Shown: positions 51,997-61,046 of the stretch, one piece after another
Position numbering within the stretch: position 1 is the stretch's first letter
Layout: each line of letters begins with the position of its first letter
NCBI RefSeq assembly: GCF_052113225.1
Contig: NZ_JBFRCT010000008.1
Coordinates: 186,001-250,000 of the forward strand
Source of the DNA: Pristimantibacillus sp052113225
GTDB taxonomy: Bacteria > Bacillota > Bacilli > Paenibacillales > Paenibacillaceae
Length of the DNA: 64,000 nt
Direction of reading: 5' to 3'
Program-made: the position numbers and the translations under genes
Notes under the pieces: model-generated
Databases searched by the model: none
Told to the model about the DNA's origin: nothing
Seen by the model: only the letters and a program-made list of their open reading frames with translations

Positions 51997-53541
51997 ATGC
52001 GATTACTTCGATTAATGCCGGCTTTGCTGGCTATTCCTATATGGATGAGTGGTTGTTCGGGGCAGGAGAATGATACGCCTGATGTTACAGGTGTAAACGA
52101 GGTTATTAAGCCGGTTATTCAGCTCAATGCGATTACGATGGGCAGCCCGCCTGCGAGTGGTATGGATTCCTTTTATAAGCAGCTTGATGAGTTGACTATA
52201 AGGGATTTTGGGATGACGGTCCGGTTTGACTTTATCCCTTGGGATGAAGAGAAAAGCAACATTGGCATGGCGATCGCCTCAAAGAAATATGATTTCTACG
52301 TGGGTGGTTCCTGGTCGGACTTCAAATCCTTTGCCGCCAAAAATGCATTCGTTAACTTGACCCCATTAATGAATCAGGTGCCAAAGCTGGTCGGTCACTA
52401 CCAAGGTATATTGGAAAGAATGAAGATTGATGGGAAGCTCTACGGCATCCCGCAATTAAATGTACCCGGGGCTGGCCGTGAAGGCATGTTTTATCGGGAA
52501 GATTTGAGGAAGAAGTGGGGATTACCTCCAATTAAGAATTTTGAAACCATGGAGCAGTATTTGTATAAAGCAAAAAGGGAATACCCGGACACGCCAATGA
52601 TTATTGATAAACGATACAGTGATAATTTGTGGTTTTCCTTAACCGGAGATAAATATTATAAGGTGACCGAGTTCGCAGTAGCACCGATTGATGATCCTTA
52701 TAACGTGATGAGTATGTTTGATACCCCAGAGTATAAGCAGATGGTATCAAAGGCAAAGCAATGGTATGACGACGGAATCGTCGACCATGATATTCTTGGC
52801 GCGCAAGAGAACGAAACAACAAAGACATTAGGTTTAATGAAGGAAAATAAAAAACCGCTGGAATTTAACAATCATTTTGGAGCGGTCAGCAATTCTTATG
52901 TTTCAACCCTGCAATCTGCTTATCCCGAGCAAGAATATGGCTGGTTTGACTATATGTTTGACATGTTCCCGGGCACTGTTTTTATGCCAAGTACGTCTGT
53001 TAACGCCACAACGCAGATTTCGATAGGATCCAATTCTAGGTATCCTGATCTAGCGCTTAAATTTCTTGAAAAAGCCCATACGGAGCAAGACTACTACGAT
53101 CTGCTCATGTATGGTGTAGAAGGCGAGAACTATCATTTGAAGGACGGTAAGATCTCTTACGAAGGAATTAAGGATGAGAATAAAAAGCAGTCTTGGACAG
53201 GCGTATTAGATGGTTATATGAATGTTCCAATTCGCTATCCTGATGAGTGGCAGAAGATCGTAGAAAAGCTTACAGTAACGGAAGGGCCTAAGCTTGCGGA
53301 GAAAAATGGCACCGATCCGTACCAGGATTTCCTGTTTGATACGTCATCCCTTTTCGAACAACTGGCGAATCTGGAAACCGTCCAGGAGCAGTACATTCAG
53401 CCATTAAATCTTGGAATCAGCACGGACATCGATTATGACCTTGCCGTTCTTGAAGTGAAGCTGAAGGAAGCGGGAATTGATACGTATATGAAGGAGCTTC
53501 AAGCGCAGCTGGATAAGGTGAAGCTCAGCAAAGGCAAATAG
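51997..53541 (+). CDS. Extracellular solute-binding lipoprotein linked to YesN/YesM
   Basis: A 514-residue lipoprotein: short signal with lipobox MSGC (C20), then an LplA-like binding fold (WDEEKSNIGMAIASKKYDFYVGG, FVNLTPLMNQVPKL, GREGMFYREDLRKKWGLPP). No permease follows it, and it sits directly behind the kinase. It may therefore feed the LplB/LplC permeases at 44-46 kb or act as the ligand-presenting partner of the kinase; which one is not shown. ATG 51997 follows AAGGGGG. Ends at a very long terminator hairpin. Confidence 0.87.
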   Translation: MRLLRLMPALLAIPIWMSGCSGQENDTPDVTGVNEVIKPVIQLNAITMGSPPASGMDSFYKQLDELTIRDFGMTVRFDFIPWDEEKSNIGMAIASKKYDFYVGGSWSDFKSFAAKNAFVNLTPLMNQVPKLVGHYQGILERMKIDGKLYGIPQLNVPGAGREGMFYREDLRKKWGLPPIKNFETMEQYLYKAKREYPDTPMIIDKRYSDNLWFSLTGDKYYKVTEFAVAPIDDPYNVMSMFDTPEYKQMVSKAKQWYDDGIVDHDILGAQENETTKTLGLMKENKKPLEFNNHFGAVSNSYVSTLQSAYPEQEYGWFDYMFDMFPGTVFMPSTSVNATTQISIGSNSRYPDLALKFLEKAHTEQDYYDLLMYGVEGENYHLKDGKISYEGIKDENKKQSWTGVLDGYMNVPIRYPDEWQKIVEKLTVTEGPKLAEKNGTDPYQDFLFDTSSLFEQLANLETVQEQYIQPLNLGISTDIDYDLAVLEVKLKEAGIDTYMKELQAQLDKVKLSKGK

Positions 53542-53559
53542 GGAAGTGTAACGAATGAA

Positions 53560-53627
53560 GGCTATCCATGGAACAATGTCATTAAGGGCTAAACTTAATG
53601 ACATTGTTCCATGGGGATAGTCTTTTT
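53560..53627 (+). terminator. Very long terminator hairpin
   Basis: A perfect 21-bp stem (53566-53586 with 53594-53614) with loop GGCTAAA, extended past a 2-nt bulge by CTAT/ATAG and followed by TCTTTTTTATTT. Much longer than the other terminators in the window. Confidence 0.88.
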
Positions 53628-53643
53628 TATTTCCTATCATCTA

Positions 53644-53708
53644 ACAGCGAAAAGTTAAAGGAATCTTGCAAAATTGTGATAGGAGCGGTGAGGGCATCGC
53701 TCTATAGT
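53644..53708 (+). promoter_or_regulatory. Conserved 38-bp activator element plus -10 box upstream of the lyase gene
   Basis: The second copy of the element in front of GH88 (53644-53681), with a -10-like TATAGT at 53703-53708 after the same 21-bp gap. The flanking DNA is unrelated between copies, which argues for selection on the element itself. It lies just after the terminator of the YesN/YesM operon. Confidence 0.8.
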
Positions 53709-53768
53709 TAAGATAGATGGAACGAAGGAGGGAATCTACTGTTTCAAAATTACATGTTATAAGCCTAA

Positions 53769-53783
53769 TTGAAAGCGGTGTCA
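53769..53783. promoter_or_regulatory. CcpA cre site before the lyase gene
   Basis: TTGAAAGCGGTGTCA fits WTGNAANCGNWNNCW fully and lies between the -10 box at 53703 and the ribosome site at 53794, where CcpA would act as a roadblock. Confidence 0.62.
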
Positions 53784-53808
53784 TTTATATTCGAGGAGGA
53801 GTTTATTG

Positions 53809-56800
53809 GTGCGAGATTTACTTTTAAGTAAAGTATGGATGCGTTTGATGTCCGTCATTTTAACCGTAAGTATGGTAACGGCGTTTTATCCGCAAGGTAA
53901 AGCCGCTGCGGCAGATGATGCTGATGAGCTGACCAGTTCGGGCTATACGGTAGACATCCAGGAAAGTGTTAGCAGTAATGGATTTGCCCATCCAGGAGTT
54001 GGATTAACGAAAGAGACACTTGAGAACATGAGGTCTCAGGTGCTGGCGCAAAAGGAGCCGTGGTATTCCTATTACAAAGGAATGATAGCATCTGCCCAGG
54101 CCTCCAAAACGGTCTCGATTAAAAATCAAAGCACAACGGATCCTACAAAGCCGGCTGCCAATTATTTTAACAGCCAGGGCATCCAATCCCGATTTATTAG
54201 TGATGCGCTGCTGGCGTATACGCAAAGTATTATGTATTTCATTACTGGTGATGTAACTTACCGAGCTAATGCGATGCAGACGATCCGGATTTGGTCTCAG
54301 ATGGACCCTGCCCAATATGCGTATTATACAGATGCTCATATTCATACGGGAATACCGCTGAACCGAATGGTTACGGCAGCAGAAATTCTGAGATATACAA
54401 GCAGCCCGACAGCTGAACTAGAGTGGACGGAGCAAGATACGGCGAGCTTCACGAACAACTTGATTAATCCGGTTATTGAAACGTTCCAGCACAGCAATAA
54501 CTATTTCATGAACCAGCATACGTATCCACTGATGGGAGCGATGGCCGGATATATCTTTACCAACAATAAAGAGAGGTACAACGAGGCAGTTGAATGGTTC
54601 ACCGTGAATAAGACTGCGAATGATCAAGGCTTTAATGGATCAATCCGCCAGATGTTTCGGATGGTGGATACGAATAATTTGACAGGTGAACCAGTTACGC
54701 CGCATGTCCAGCATTTGGAGATGGGACGTGATCAGGCGCATGGCGGCGGAGACTTGACGAATGCCGTGACGATTTCCCGAATGCTGCTGGCTCAAGGAAC
54801 AAAGGTGGATCCGGAAGATGGTACCGTATCTGATAGCGCCAATGCAGTAGGACCTTTTGAGTTTTTAGATGATCGTATTCTCGCAACCGCTGATTATTTC
54901 TGGCAGTATATGCTTGGCTATGATACCCCATGGACACCGGTGGCGTATGCGATATCACCGGACGGCACGATTAGAGATACCTATACCCATATTGCGAGCG
55001 GCTATAGAGGAAGGTTTAATACCGCAAACTTCTGGGATCTCTACTACTACTATACTTATGTGAAAGGGGAAAATGTGGCCGAGAAAGCACCGTATTATTA
55101 TGAGGCATTTAAGAAGAGAACCCCTCTTACTTTCTATTACGGCGGCTCCCTTAATAACAACTGGGATAACGTAGATGGCGGCGGTGACTTTTGGCTTTAT
55201 ATCCCGAAGGAAGCCGAGTCCGAAGGAGCAGCGAATCTGCCTAAGCAGCAGACAAGCGCATCCTTGCTTGAAGTGGAAGAGCGCTATACCTCTTTAGATA
55301 ATCGTACGGAAACGGTGCAGGAAGGAGATACTTCCTTCGTAAGAATGAACGCAGCAGAAGCGGGAACAAAGATTGCCTTCCTAAGCTCAGGTTACGCTGC
55401 ATCACAATCCTTTGGATTAAAGATCCGGACGAATGGTACAGCGGCATTGGATATGCTTGGATCGTTATGGATATTGCCTGATACGAAAGGGCAGTGGACT
55501 TATTTCACCGTAACGGGAACGATGGGTGACATTGCTTATTTGACGTTAAAAGGGGCAGCTGGTTCAACCGTCGATATAGATCATATTAACGCACAGGCAG
55601 GGGCACAATTGACGCCGCCGGTATTTAAATCTGGCCGCACTGATTTGAACGTATTTACTTACGCGGGGACGGCACTGAACCTTGATCTATCCGCTGAGGA
55701 TGCAGGCAGTACGGATGTTATAACTTATGAACTTCAAGCTTCTCCTGAAGGCTCGGTGATTAATGATGAGACAGGTGCGTTTACCTGGAAGCCGGAGCAA
55801 GCCGGGACTTCGTCCTTTGTTGTTGCCGCATCAGACGGTATAACCGTGACAACTAAGAAAGTAACCGTAGTGACAGCTGACGACAGGGCGTCTGCAGTAG
55901 AAGCAGCTATAACGCCATATGAATCAGATGAAGTGTACGTCTCCACCTCACTTGCTCATTATCAGTCTATTTATGATGAGACGATGAGCTTGATCGGAAC
56001 AGCATCAGATGAAGACTTTAACCAGCAGCTGGGAGAGCTTAGAAATGCAGCTGAGAGCCTGGACTTAACGACTCCTCTAAGATCGGATGGCAGTATGCAT
56101 TACTCCGATGTTGTTTACTGGTCCAGCTGGGGGAACGATGTAACCAAGCAAGATGATTTAAACTATGATACAGGCGGCTATTATGGACTTGCTCTTGGAA
56201 CTCCGCCGCATCTGTACCATATTCTTGATTTTGGCCCGGATTATAAGGTTTCCGCGAACAAATTTGGATTCCAAAGTAATATTTTCGCTGATCGTCTAGC
56301 TAATTCAACCGTATATGGCTCAAATAATGGGGAGTACTGGACACGTCTGACACCTGGTGTTACGCGAATGACACAGGAATTCCAAACACTTGATGTAGAT
56401 GCTGCCTATCAGAATGAAAAATACCGGTTTATCAAGCTGGAAATGATTCAGCCGCTGCCTGATGTTCTGTACGGCGTCGTCAGAAATTTCCTTGAGCTGC
56501 CCGAATTCAGAATTTATGGCACACGTTATGAGATTGACAATAAACTCGAATCGGTCTCTATGAGTTCGGATCAGAGCGTAAATGGCAAGATCTCAACAGG
56601 GGATACGGTCAAATTAAACATCCAAGCACGTGAAGTTGTTCAGAACGTGAAGGTTACTATCCAAGGTCAAGATGCTGTCGTCAGTAAGCTAGATGATAAG
56701 AATTGGACGGCGGAAGCTAAAATGGAACCAGGTGCACCAACTGGTCCTGTCAAATTTACAATCGATTATCAGAAGATTGATGGTACAAACGGAGACACAG

Positions 56801-59379
56801 CTTTTTCAACAACGGACAGCTCTTCTCTATTCCTTGTGGACGGGACGACTTATCTCGATGTGACCAAGCTCGCCAAAGTAACAGCTTCCGATCCACAGTG
56901 GCCAGGAACTGGTTTGGCAGCTGATCAAGTAGGTTATTTGTTGTTTGATGGAGATTCAACTACGTATGGGGACCTTACCAATAGTACAGGAACGTATACC
57001 GTTGATTTTGGAGAAGGCGTATCAGTAGAGCTGAATGAAATTGTCCTTATGCCAAGATCAACACATCCTGCCAGAATGAATGGACTTATTATTCAGGGCT
57101 CTAATGATAATGTGAATTGGACGAATCTTACGAAGCCGGTAGCCTCATCTCAGGCTAACAAATGGTTAGATATTAGTAAGGATCAGCTATTAGAGCATCA
57201 AGCTTACCGTTACTTCAGGCTTTATAATAGCACCGCATGGAGTGGTAACGTAGCAGAAGTTGAGCTTCATGGCACATATACGGCATCTGCTGAAGTTGTG
57301 GCATCCACAATCACAAGTCTTGCTGTACCGGCAAAAGGGGCTGCCAGCTTAACGCTGCCTAAAGTCCCTGGAGGTTATTCGATCTCTCTTACATCCACAG
57401 CACCTGAAGGAATTATTGCGTCAGATGGTACAATTACACAGCCTGATATGGACACGATCGTCTCGGTCGTTCTGACTGTAACGAGTGATTCGGATGGATC
57501 TACTGCCAATACAGTTGAGATTCCTGTCGTAGTGCCAGGTAAATCTGCTCCAATCAAAATCGATGTCACGAGACTGGCAACCGTTACGGCTTCAGATAAT
57601 CAGTATGTGAAAACGGGTTCCGGTCTGACGAAGGAACAAGTTGGGTATTTATTGTTTGACGGCAATACAACCACCTATGGTGATCTGATCACTGGCCCGG
57701 GTTCTTATTACACGATAGATCTCGGTACGAACTCTTCGATTAATCTGACCCAAATCAAGCTTTTCCCAAGAGCGACGATGGGCAGCAGATTAAATGGGCT
57801 TGTCGTTCAAGGCTCTAACGATAATACCAGCTGGACCAATCTGACGAATCCTATTTCGGGTGCGTTGTCCAATACCTGGACCGATCTAAGACTAGATAAG
57901 ATTGTGGACCACAAGGCTTATCGTTTCTTGAGGCTCTATAATGCAGAGAGCTGGTATGGAAACCTTGCAGAAGTGGATATTTTTGGTTATTACGACTATG
58001 ACATCAATTCGAAGATTGTTGCTCCTGACAGCTATACCCAGGCTAGCTATTATAACTATTTGAAAGAAATCGACAACATCAAGGATGCATATAATCAGCC
58101 TGGAGCAGACAAAATGGTCATTCTTGACCAACTGCTGAAAGCAAGAAATCTTCTGGTATCTTTAGCAGACATTTATCCGAAAATCACGGTATCATCATCT
58201 ATGTCGCTTGCTTCGTCCGTTTCCTGGGATGGAACAGCTGATGCGGTGACGAATGGCTGGCGTGCATTTGATGGCGATACGACCACTTCACCGGATACAA
58301 AAACCGCATCAGGCTGGGCTCGAGTGGATTTGGGTGCTGGCAATGAGAAGGTCATTGGCAGCATACGTTTTATACCGCGGAGCGGTAATATTGTTCGGAT
58401 CAACGGGGCTCAGATTCAAGGGTCTAACGATGGGACGAATTACGAGACCCTGTTTACGATTAACGGAATAACAGATTTGAAATGGTATTCTCAGCTCATT
58501 AACAGGAGCAAAGCCTATCGTTATTTGAGATACAACACTTCAAGTGGTTATGCCAATATCGGAGATATTGAATTCCATGAGAAAGTGGCAGATCGTACAT
58601 TGCTCAAGTTGTTTATTGAAGAAGCCAAAGCTGTAGATATTGACCCGTATACAGATGACAGTGTCGCAGCCTTCCAGACGGAACTAATGGCGGCGGAAGA
58701 GATGTTTAACAATCCTTTTGCAACGCAGGAGGAGATTGATACGGAGGCTGCAAAGCTTCGGCAAGCTCAATCGAATTTGGAAAAGCAACCCGTTCTCGCA
58801 AAAGGTGCTCCAGGAAAAGCTGTATTGTCCGATAACAACGGATATGATACAGGCATTAAGGACGGCGACTATTTCATCACTATGAATCTATGGTGGGGAG
58901 ACAACGGTACCGAATTTAAGCTTTACGAGAATGGCGAATTGATCAAGACACAGAAGCTGACGGACAACTCGCCTGAGGCGCAAACCTTCAAGGTCGATGT
59001 TACGGGGAAAGCTAACGGAATGTATACGTATACCTGCGAATTAATCAATTCGTTTGGTACGACGGCATGCGATCCGCATATTGTAACGGTCACAGAAGCG
59101 AGCCCTGGTAAGCCGATTTTGTCCAATGACAATTGGGATGGTGATGGGGAATATAAGATCACCATGAATATGTGGTGGGGAACCAATGCAAGCGAATACC
59201 GTTTATATGAGAACGGTCAGTTGGTGGATACTCAATCTCTTACAACCGGTACGCCGAATGCTCAGTCTGCAATAACGAGTCTTACAGGCAGGGAACCAGG
59301 CGAATATGAGTATGAGGCTGTACTTGTTAATGCTGCAGGAGAATCGAAGAGTGAGAAAATGAAGATTATGGTGAAATAG
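53809..59379 (+). CDS. Secreted multimodular polysaccharide lyase-like protein (alginate lyase superfamily) with discoidin modules
   Basis: A 1856-residue exported protein. The signal peptide is about residues 1-34. An alpha/alpha-toroid lyase domain (about 45-400) of the alginate lyase superfamily carries NNYFMNQHTYPL and EMGRDQAHGGGDL. A beta-rich region and an immunoglobulin-like module (about 605-690) follow. At least four F5/8 type C (discoidin/CBM32) modules lie at about 755-905, 1010-1165, 1250-1400 and 1460-1575, with FIVAR-like helical linkers. Two tandem tail modules (about 1665-1855) contain MNLWWG and MNMWWG. It binds and cuts polysaccharide outside the cell. GTG 53809 (8 nt after AGGAGGA) or the adjacent TTG 53806 may start it. 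The exact substrate is unknown; a glucuronic-acid-containing glycan is likely from context. Confidence 0.85.
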   Translation: MRDLLLSKVWMRLMSVILTVSMVTAFYPQGKAAAADDADELTSSGYTVDIQESVSSNGFAHPGVGLTKETLENMRSQVLAQKEPWYSYYKGMIASAQASKTVSIKNQSTTDPTKPAANYFNSQGIQSRFISDALLAYTQSIMYFITGDVTYRANAMQTIRIWSQMDPAQYAYYTDAHIHTGIPLNRMVTAAEILRYTSSPTAELEWTEQDTASFTNNLINPVIETFQHSNNYFMNQHTYPLMGAMAGYIFTNNKERYNEAVEWFTVNKTANDQGFNGSIRQMFRMVDTNNLTGEPVTPHVQHLEMGRDQAHGGGDLTNAVTISRMLLAQGTKVDPEDGTVSDSANAVGPFEFLDDRILATADYFWQYMLGYDTPWTPVAYAISPDGTIRDTYTHIASGYRGRFNTANFWDLYYYYTYVKGENVAEKAPYYYEAFKKRTPLTFYYGGSLNNNWDNVDGGGDFWLYIPKEAESEGAANLPKQQTSASLLEVEERYTSLDNRTETVQEGDTSFVRMNAAEAGTKIAFLSSGYAASQSFGLKIRTNGTAALDMLGSLWILPDTKGQWTYFTVTGTMGDIAYLTLKGAAGSTVDIDHINAQAGAQLTPPVFKSGRTDLNVFTYAGTALNLDLSAEDAGSTDVITYELQASPEGSVINDETGAFTWKPEQAGTSSFVVAASDGITVTTKKVTVVTADDRASAVEAAITPYESDEVYVSTSLAHYQSIYDETMSLIGTASDEDFNQQLGELRNAAESLDLTTPLRSDGSMHYSDVVYWSSWGNDVTKQDDLNYDTGGYYGLALGTPPHLYHILDFGPDYKVSANKFGFQSNIFADRLANSTVYGSNNGEYWTRLTPGVTRMTQEFQTLDVDAAYQNEKYRFIKLEMIQPLPDVLYGVVRNFLELPEFRIYGTRYEIDNKLESVSMSSDQSVNGKISTGDTVKLNIQAREVVQNVKVTIQGQDAVVSKLDDKNWTAEAKMEPGAPTGPVKFTIDYQKIDGTNGDTAFSTTDSSSLFLVDGTTYLDVTKLAKVTASDPQWPGTGLAADQVGYLLFDGDSTTYGDLTNSTGTYTVDFGEGVSVELNEIVLMPRSTHPARMNGLIIQGSNDNVNWTNLTKPVASSQANKWLDISKDQLLEHQAYRYFRLYNSTAWSGNVAEVELHGTYTASAEVVASTITSLAVPAKGAASLTLPKVPGGYSISLTSTAPEGIIASDGTITQPDMDTIVSVVLTVTSDSDGSTANTVEIPVVVPGKSAPIKIDVTRLATVTASDNQYVKTGSGLTKEQVGYLLFDGNTTTYGDLITGPGSYYTIDLGTNSSINLTQIKLFPRATMGSRLNGLVVQGSNDNTSWTNLTNPISGALSNTWTDLRLDKIVDHKAYRFLRLYNAESWYGNLAEVDIFGYYDYDINSKIVAPDSYTQASYYNYLKEIDNIKDAYNQPGADKMVILDQLLKARNLLVSLADIYPKITVSSSMSLASSVSWDGTADAVTNGWRAFDGDTTTSPDTKTASGWARVDLGAGNEKVIGSIRFIPRSGNIVRINGAQIQGSNDGTNYETLFTINGITDLKWYSQLINRSKAYRYLRYNTSSGYANIGDIEFHEKVADRTLLKLFIEEAKAVDIDPYTDDSVAAFQTELMAAEEMFNNPFATQEEIDTEAAKLRQAQSNLEKQPVLAKGAPGKAVLSDNNGYDTGIKDGDYFITMNLWWGDNGTEFKLYENGELIKTQKLTDNSPEAQTFKVDVTGKANGMYTYTCELINSFGTTACDPHIVTVTEASPGKPILSNDNWDGDGEYKITMNMWWGTNASEYRLYENGQLVDTQSLTTGTPNAQSAITSLTGREPGEYEYEAVLVNAAGESKSEKMKIMVK

Positions 59380-59401
59380 TTTGGCTCAAATACGTTTGTT
59401 T

Positions 59402-59428
59402 ACGAGACTGTCCTTAGGGCAGTCTCGT
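59402..59428 (+). terminator. Hairpin after the lyase gene
   Basis: ACGAGACTGTCC pairs with GGGCAGTCTCGT around TTA, 22 bp after the stop. No long T run, so termination may be weak. Confidence 0.6.
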
Positions 59429-59454
59429 TGCCAAATGGAAGTAATAAACAAGTA

Positions 59455-59484
59455 TTGACAGTTATGTGAACGCGGGAATATAAT
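59455..59484 (+). promoter_or_regulatory. Strong sigma-A promoter of the GH30-GH35 unit
   Basis: TTGACA (59455-59460) and TATAAT (59479-59484), both consensus, with an 18-bp spacer. Confidence 0.85.
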
Positions 59485-59498
59485 AAAAACCAGACGGA

Positions 59499-59512
59499 TG
59501 AAAGCCCTTTCA
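59499..59512. promoter_or_regulatory. TGAAA-N4-TTTCA operator at the transcription start
   Basis: TGAAAGCCCTTTCA, 15 bp after the -10 box, has the same arms as the tandem operators at 59574-59601. A repressor bound here would cover the start of transcription. Confidence 0.65.
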
Positions 59513-59573
59513 TAATTGGTGATTGGCTGTTTATTTGTTGTACCCGCATCAGGGTATTTATTTTTCTACTTAA

Positions 59574-59601
59574 TGAAACCCGTTTCATGAAATAGGTTTC
59601 A
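59574..59601. promoter_or_regulatory. Tandem operator upstream of the cytoplasmic GH30 gene
   Basis: TGAAACCCGTTTCA and TGAAATAGGTTTCA lie back to back, 22 of 28 bases identical with the tandem site at 18107-18134 before the secreted GH30 gene. A weak hairpin TACCC/GGGTA followed by TTTATTTTT (59541-59565) lies upstream and may be a leader terminator. Confidence 0.75.
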
Positions 59602-59648
59602 GGTTTAACTCATCATATCTTGGCTGCCAATTCGGAATAGGAGGATAT

Positions 59649-61031
59649 ATGAATCATTCATTCGGGTCTAAGGCCATACGTATCGTGCCTGCAGATGGTT
59701 ACGACGGTTTTGAAGGCTGGGGTACTTCGCTGGCATGGTGGGGACATATTGTTGGCCAGTGGAGCAATATAGACAAGCGGGAAGAAGTTCTGGACCTTGT
59801 ATTTGACGCGGACAAGGGTCTTGGCCTCAATATTGTCCGGTACAATATTGGCGGTGGTGAGAATCCGGCGATTCAGCCGAATACGCTGCGACCTGGCGGC
59901 GATGTTCCGGGATTTCAGCCGGAGAAGGGTGTATGGGATTGGAATGCGGATGAAGGACAACGTTTGGTCCTGCTTGCTGCATTCGATAGAGGAGCAACCA
60001 TTGCGGAGGCTTTTTCCAATTCACCTCCTTACTGGATGACGATCAGCGGCTCGGTTACTGGTGCAGTTGATGGCGGCAACAATTTGCAGGAAGAGTATTA
60101 TGAGGAATTTGCAGACTATTTAACGGAAGTAGTCAAACATTATAAAGAAGCTTACGGCATCGAATTCCGGACGCTTAATCCTCTCAATGAACCAATCTCG
60201 AATTGGTGGAAGAAAGGCAATATTCAAGAAGGCGCTCATTTCACAATAGATAAACAGATGGAGATTATTAAACGAACGGCTAACTCTCTTCAATTAAAAG
60301 GGTTAAGCGGAACAACGGTTAGTGCACCGGATGAGAACAGTGTGGATGAAACACTTGAGATGCTGCATGGTTATGATGAAGAGACGTTTAACAGCCTTGC
60401 TCAAATCAATACTCATACGTATACCGGCGTTCAATTGTCGGAGCTTCGCGGGTATGCGGAGGAGAAAGGGAAACGTCTCTGGATGTCAGAGTACGGCACC
60501 GGCGGAACCGAGCCTCATAATCATGAAGATCTGAGCAGTGTGCTTGAGCTGGCGGAGCGGGTCATTACAGATTTGCGTCAGCTGCAGCCCGCGGCATGGG
60601 TGTACTGGCAGGCGGTTGAGGATGAAAGCGCACAGAACAACTGGGGCTTTATACATACGAATTTTAGGCATGGAGACGGCAGCTATGAGCTGACGAAGCA
60701 GTATTACGCGATGGCTCAGTTCAGTAAGTTTATTCGACCGGGCAGCCGGATTTTGTTTACTGGTGATGAGTGTTCGATTGCAGCCTATGATGCAGCAATT
60801 AAACAGCTTACAATCGTCACTTGTAATACCGGTGATTCGAAAGAAGTAAGTTACGACCTAAGCGCATTCCAGATAGATGACTGTGCAGCCAAAGTTTATC
60901 GCACGTCACAAGGTGATAACTTGGCTGAATCTGAACTGTCCATGTGCAGTAACGGATTTACGTTAGAACTTGACGGACAGTCTGTAACAACTGTTGTTTT
61001 GTCGAATATCACATTCACCAACCAGATCTAG
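59649..61031 (+). CDS. Cytoplasmic GH30 glycosidase (beta-1,6-galactanase-like)
   Basis: A 460-residue GH30 enzyme made of the catalytic barrel plus the usual side beta domain. Acid/base E181 is in LNPLNEP and nucleophile E281 in WMSEYGTGG. There is no signal peptide, unlike the 1223-residue relative at 18172, so it should trim imported oligosaccharides. Closest by reading to endo/exo-beta-1,6-galactanases; other GH30 activities are possible. ATG 59649 follows AGGAGGATAT. It lies 15 bp before the GH35 gene. Shares its operator type with the secreted GH30 gene. Confidence 0.88.
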   Translation: MNHSFGSKAIRIVPADGYDGFEGWGTSLAWWGHIVGQWSNIDKREEVLDLVFDADKGLGLNIVRYNIGGGENPAIQPNTLRPGGDVPGFQPEKGVWDWNADEGQRLVLLAAFDRGATIAEAFSNSPPYWMTISGSVTGAVDGGNNLQEEYYEEFADYLTEVVKHYKEAYGIEFRTLNPLNEPISNWWKKGNIQEGAHFTIDKQMEIIKRTANSLQLKGLSGTTVSAPDENSVDETLEMLHGYDEETFNSLAQINTHTYTGVQLSELRGYAEEKGKRLWMSEYGTGGTEPHNHEDLSSVLELAERVITDLRQLQPAAWVYWQAVEDESAQNNWGFIHTNFRHGDGSYELTKQYYAMAQFSKFIRPGSRILFTGDECSIAAYDAAIKQLTIVTCNTGDSKEVSYDLSAFQIDDCAAKVYRTSQGDNLAESELSMCSNGFTLELDGQSVTTVVLSNITFTNQI

Positions 61032-61046
61032 GGGAGGAATAGAGAG

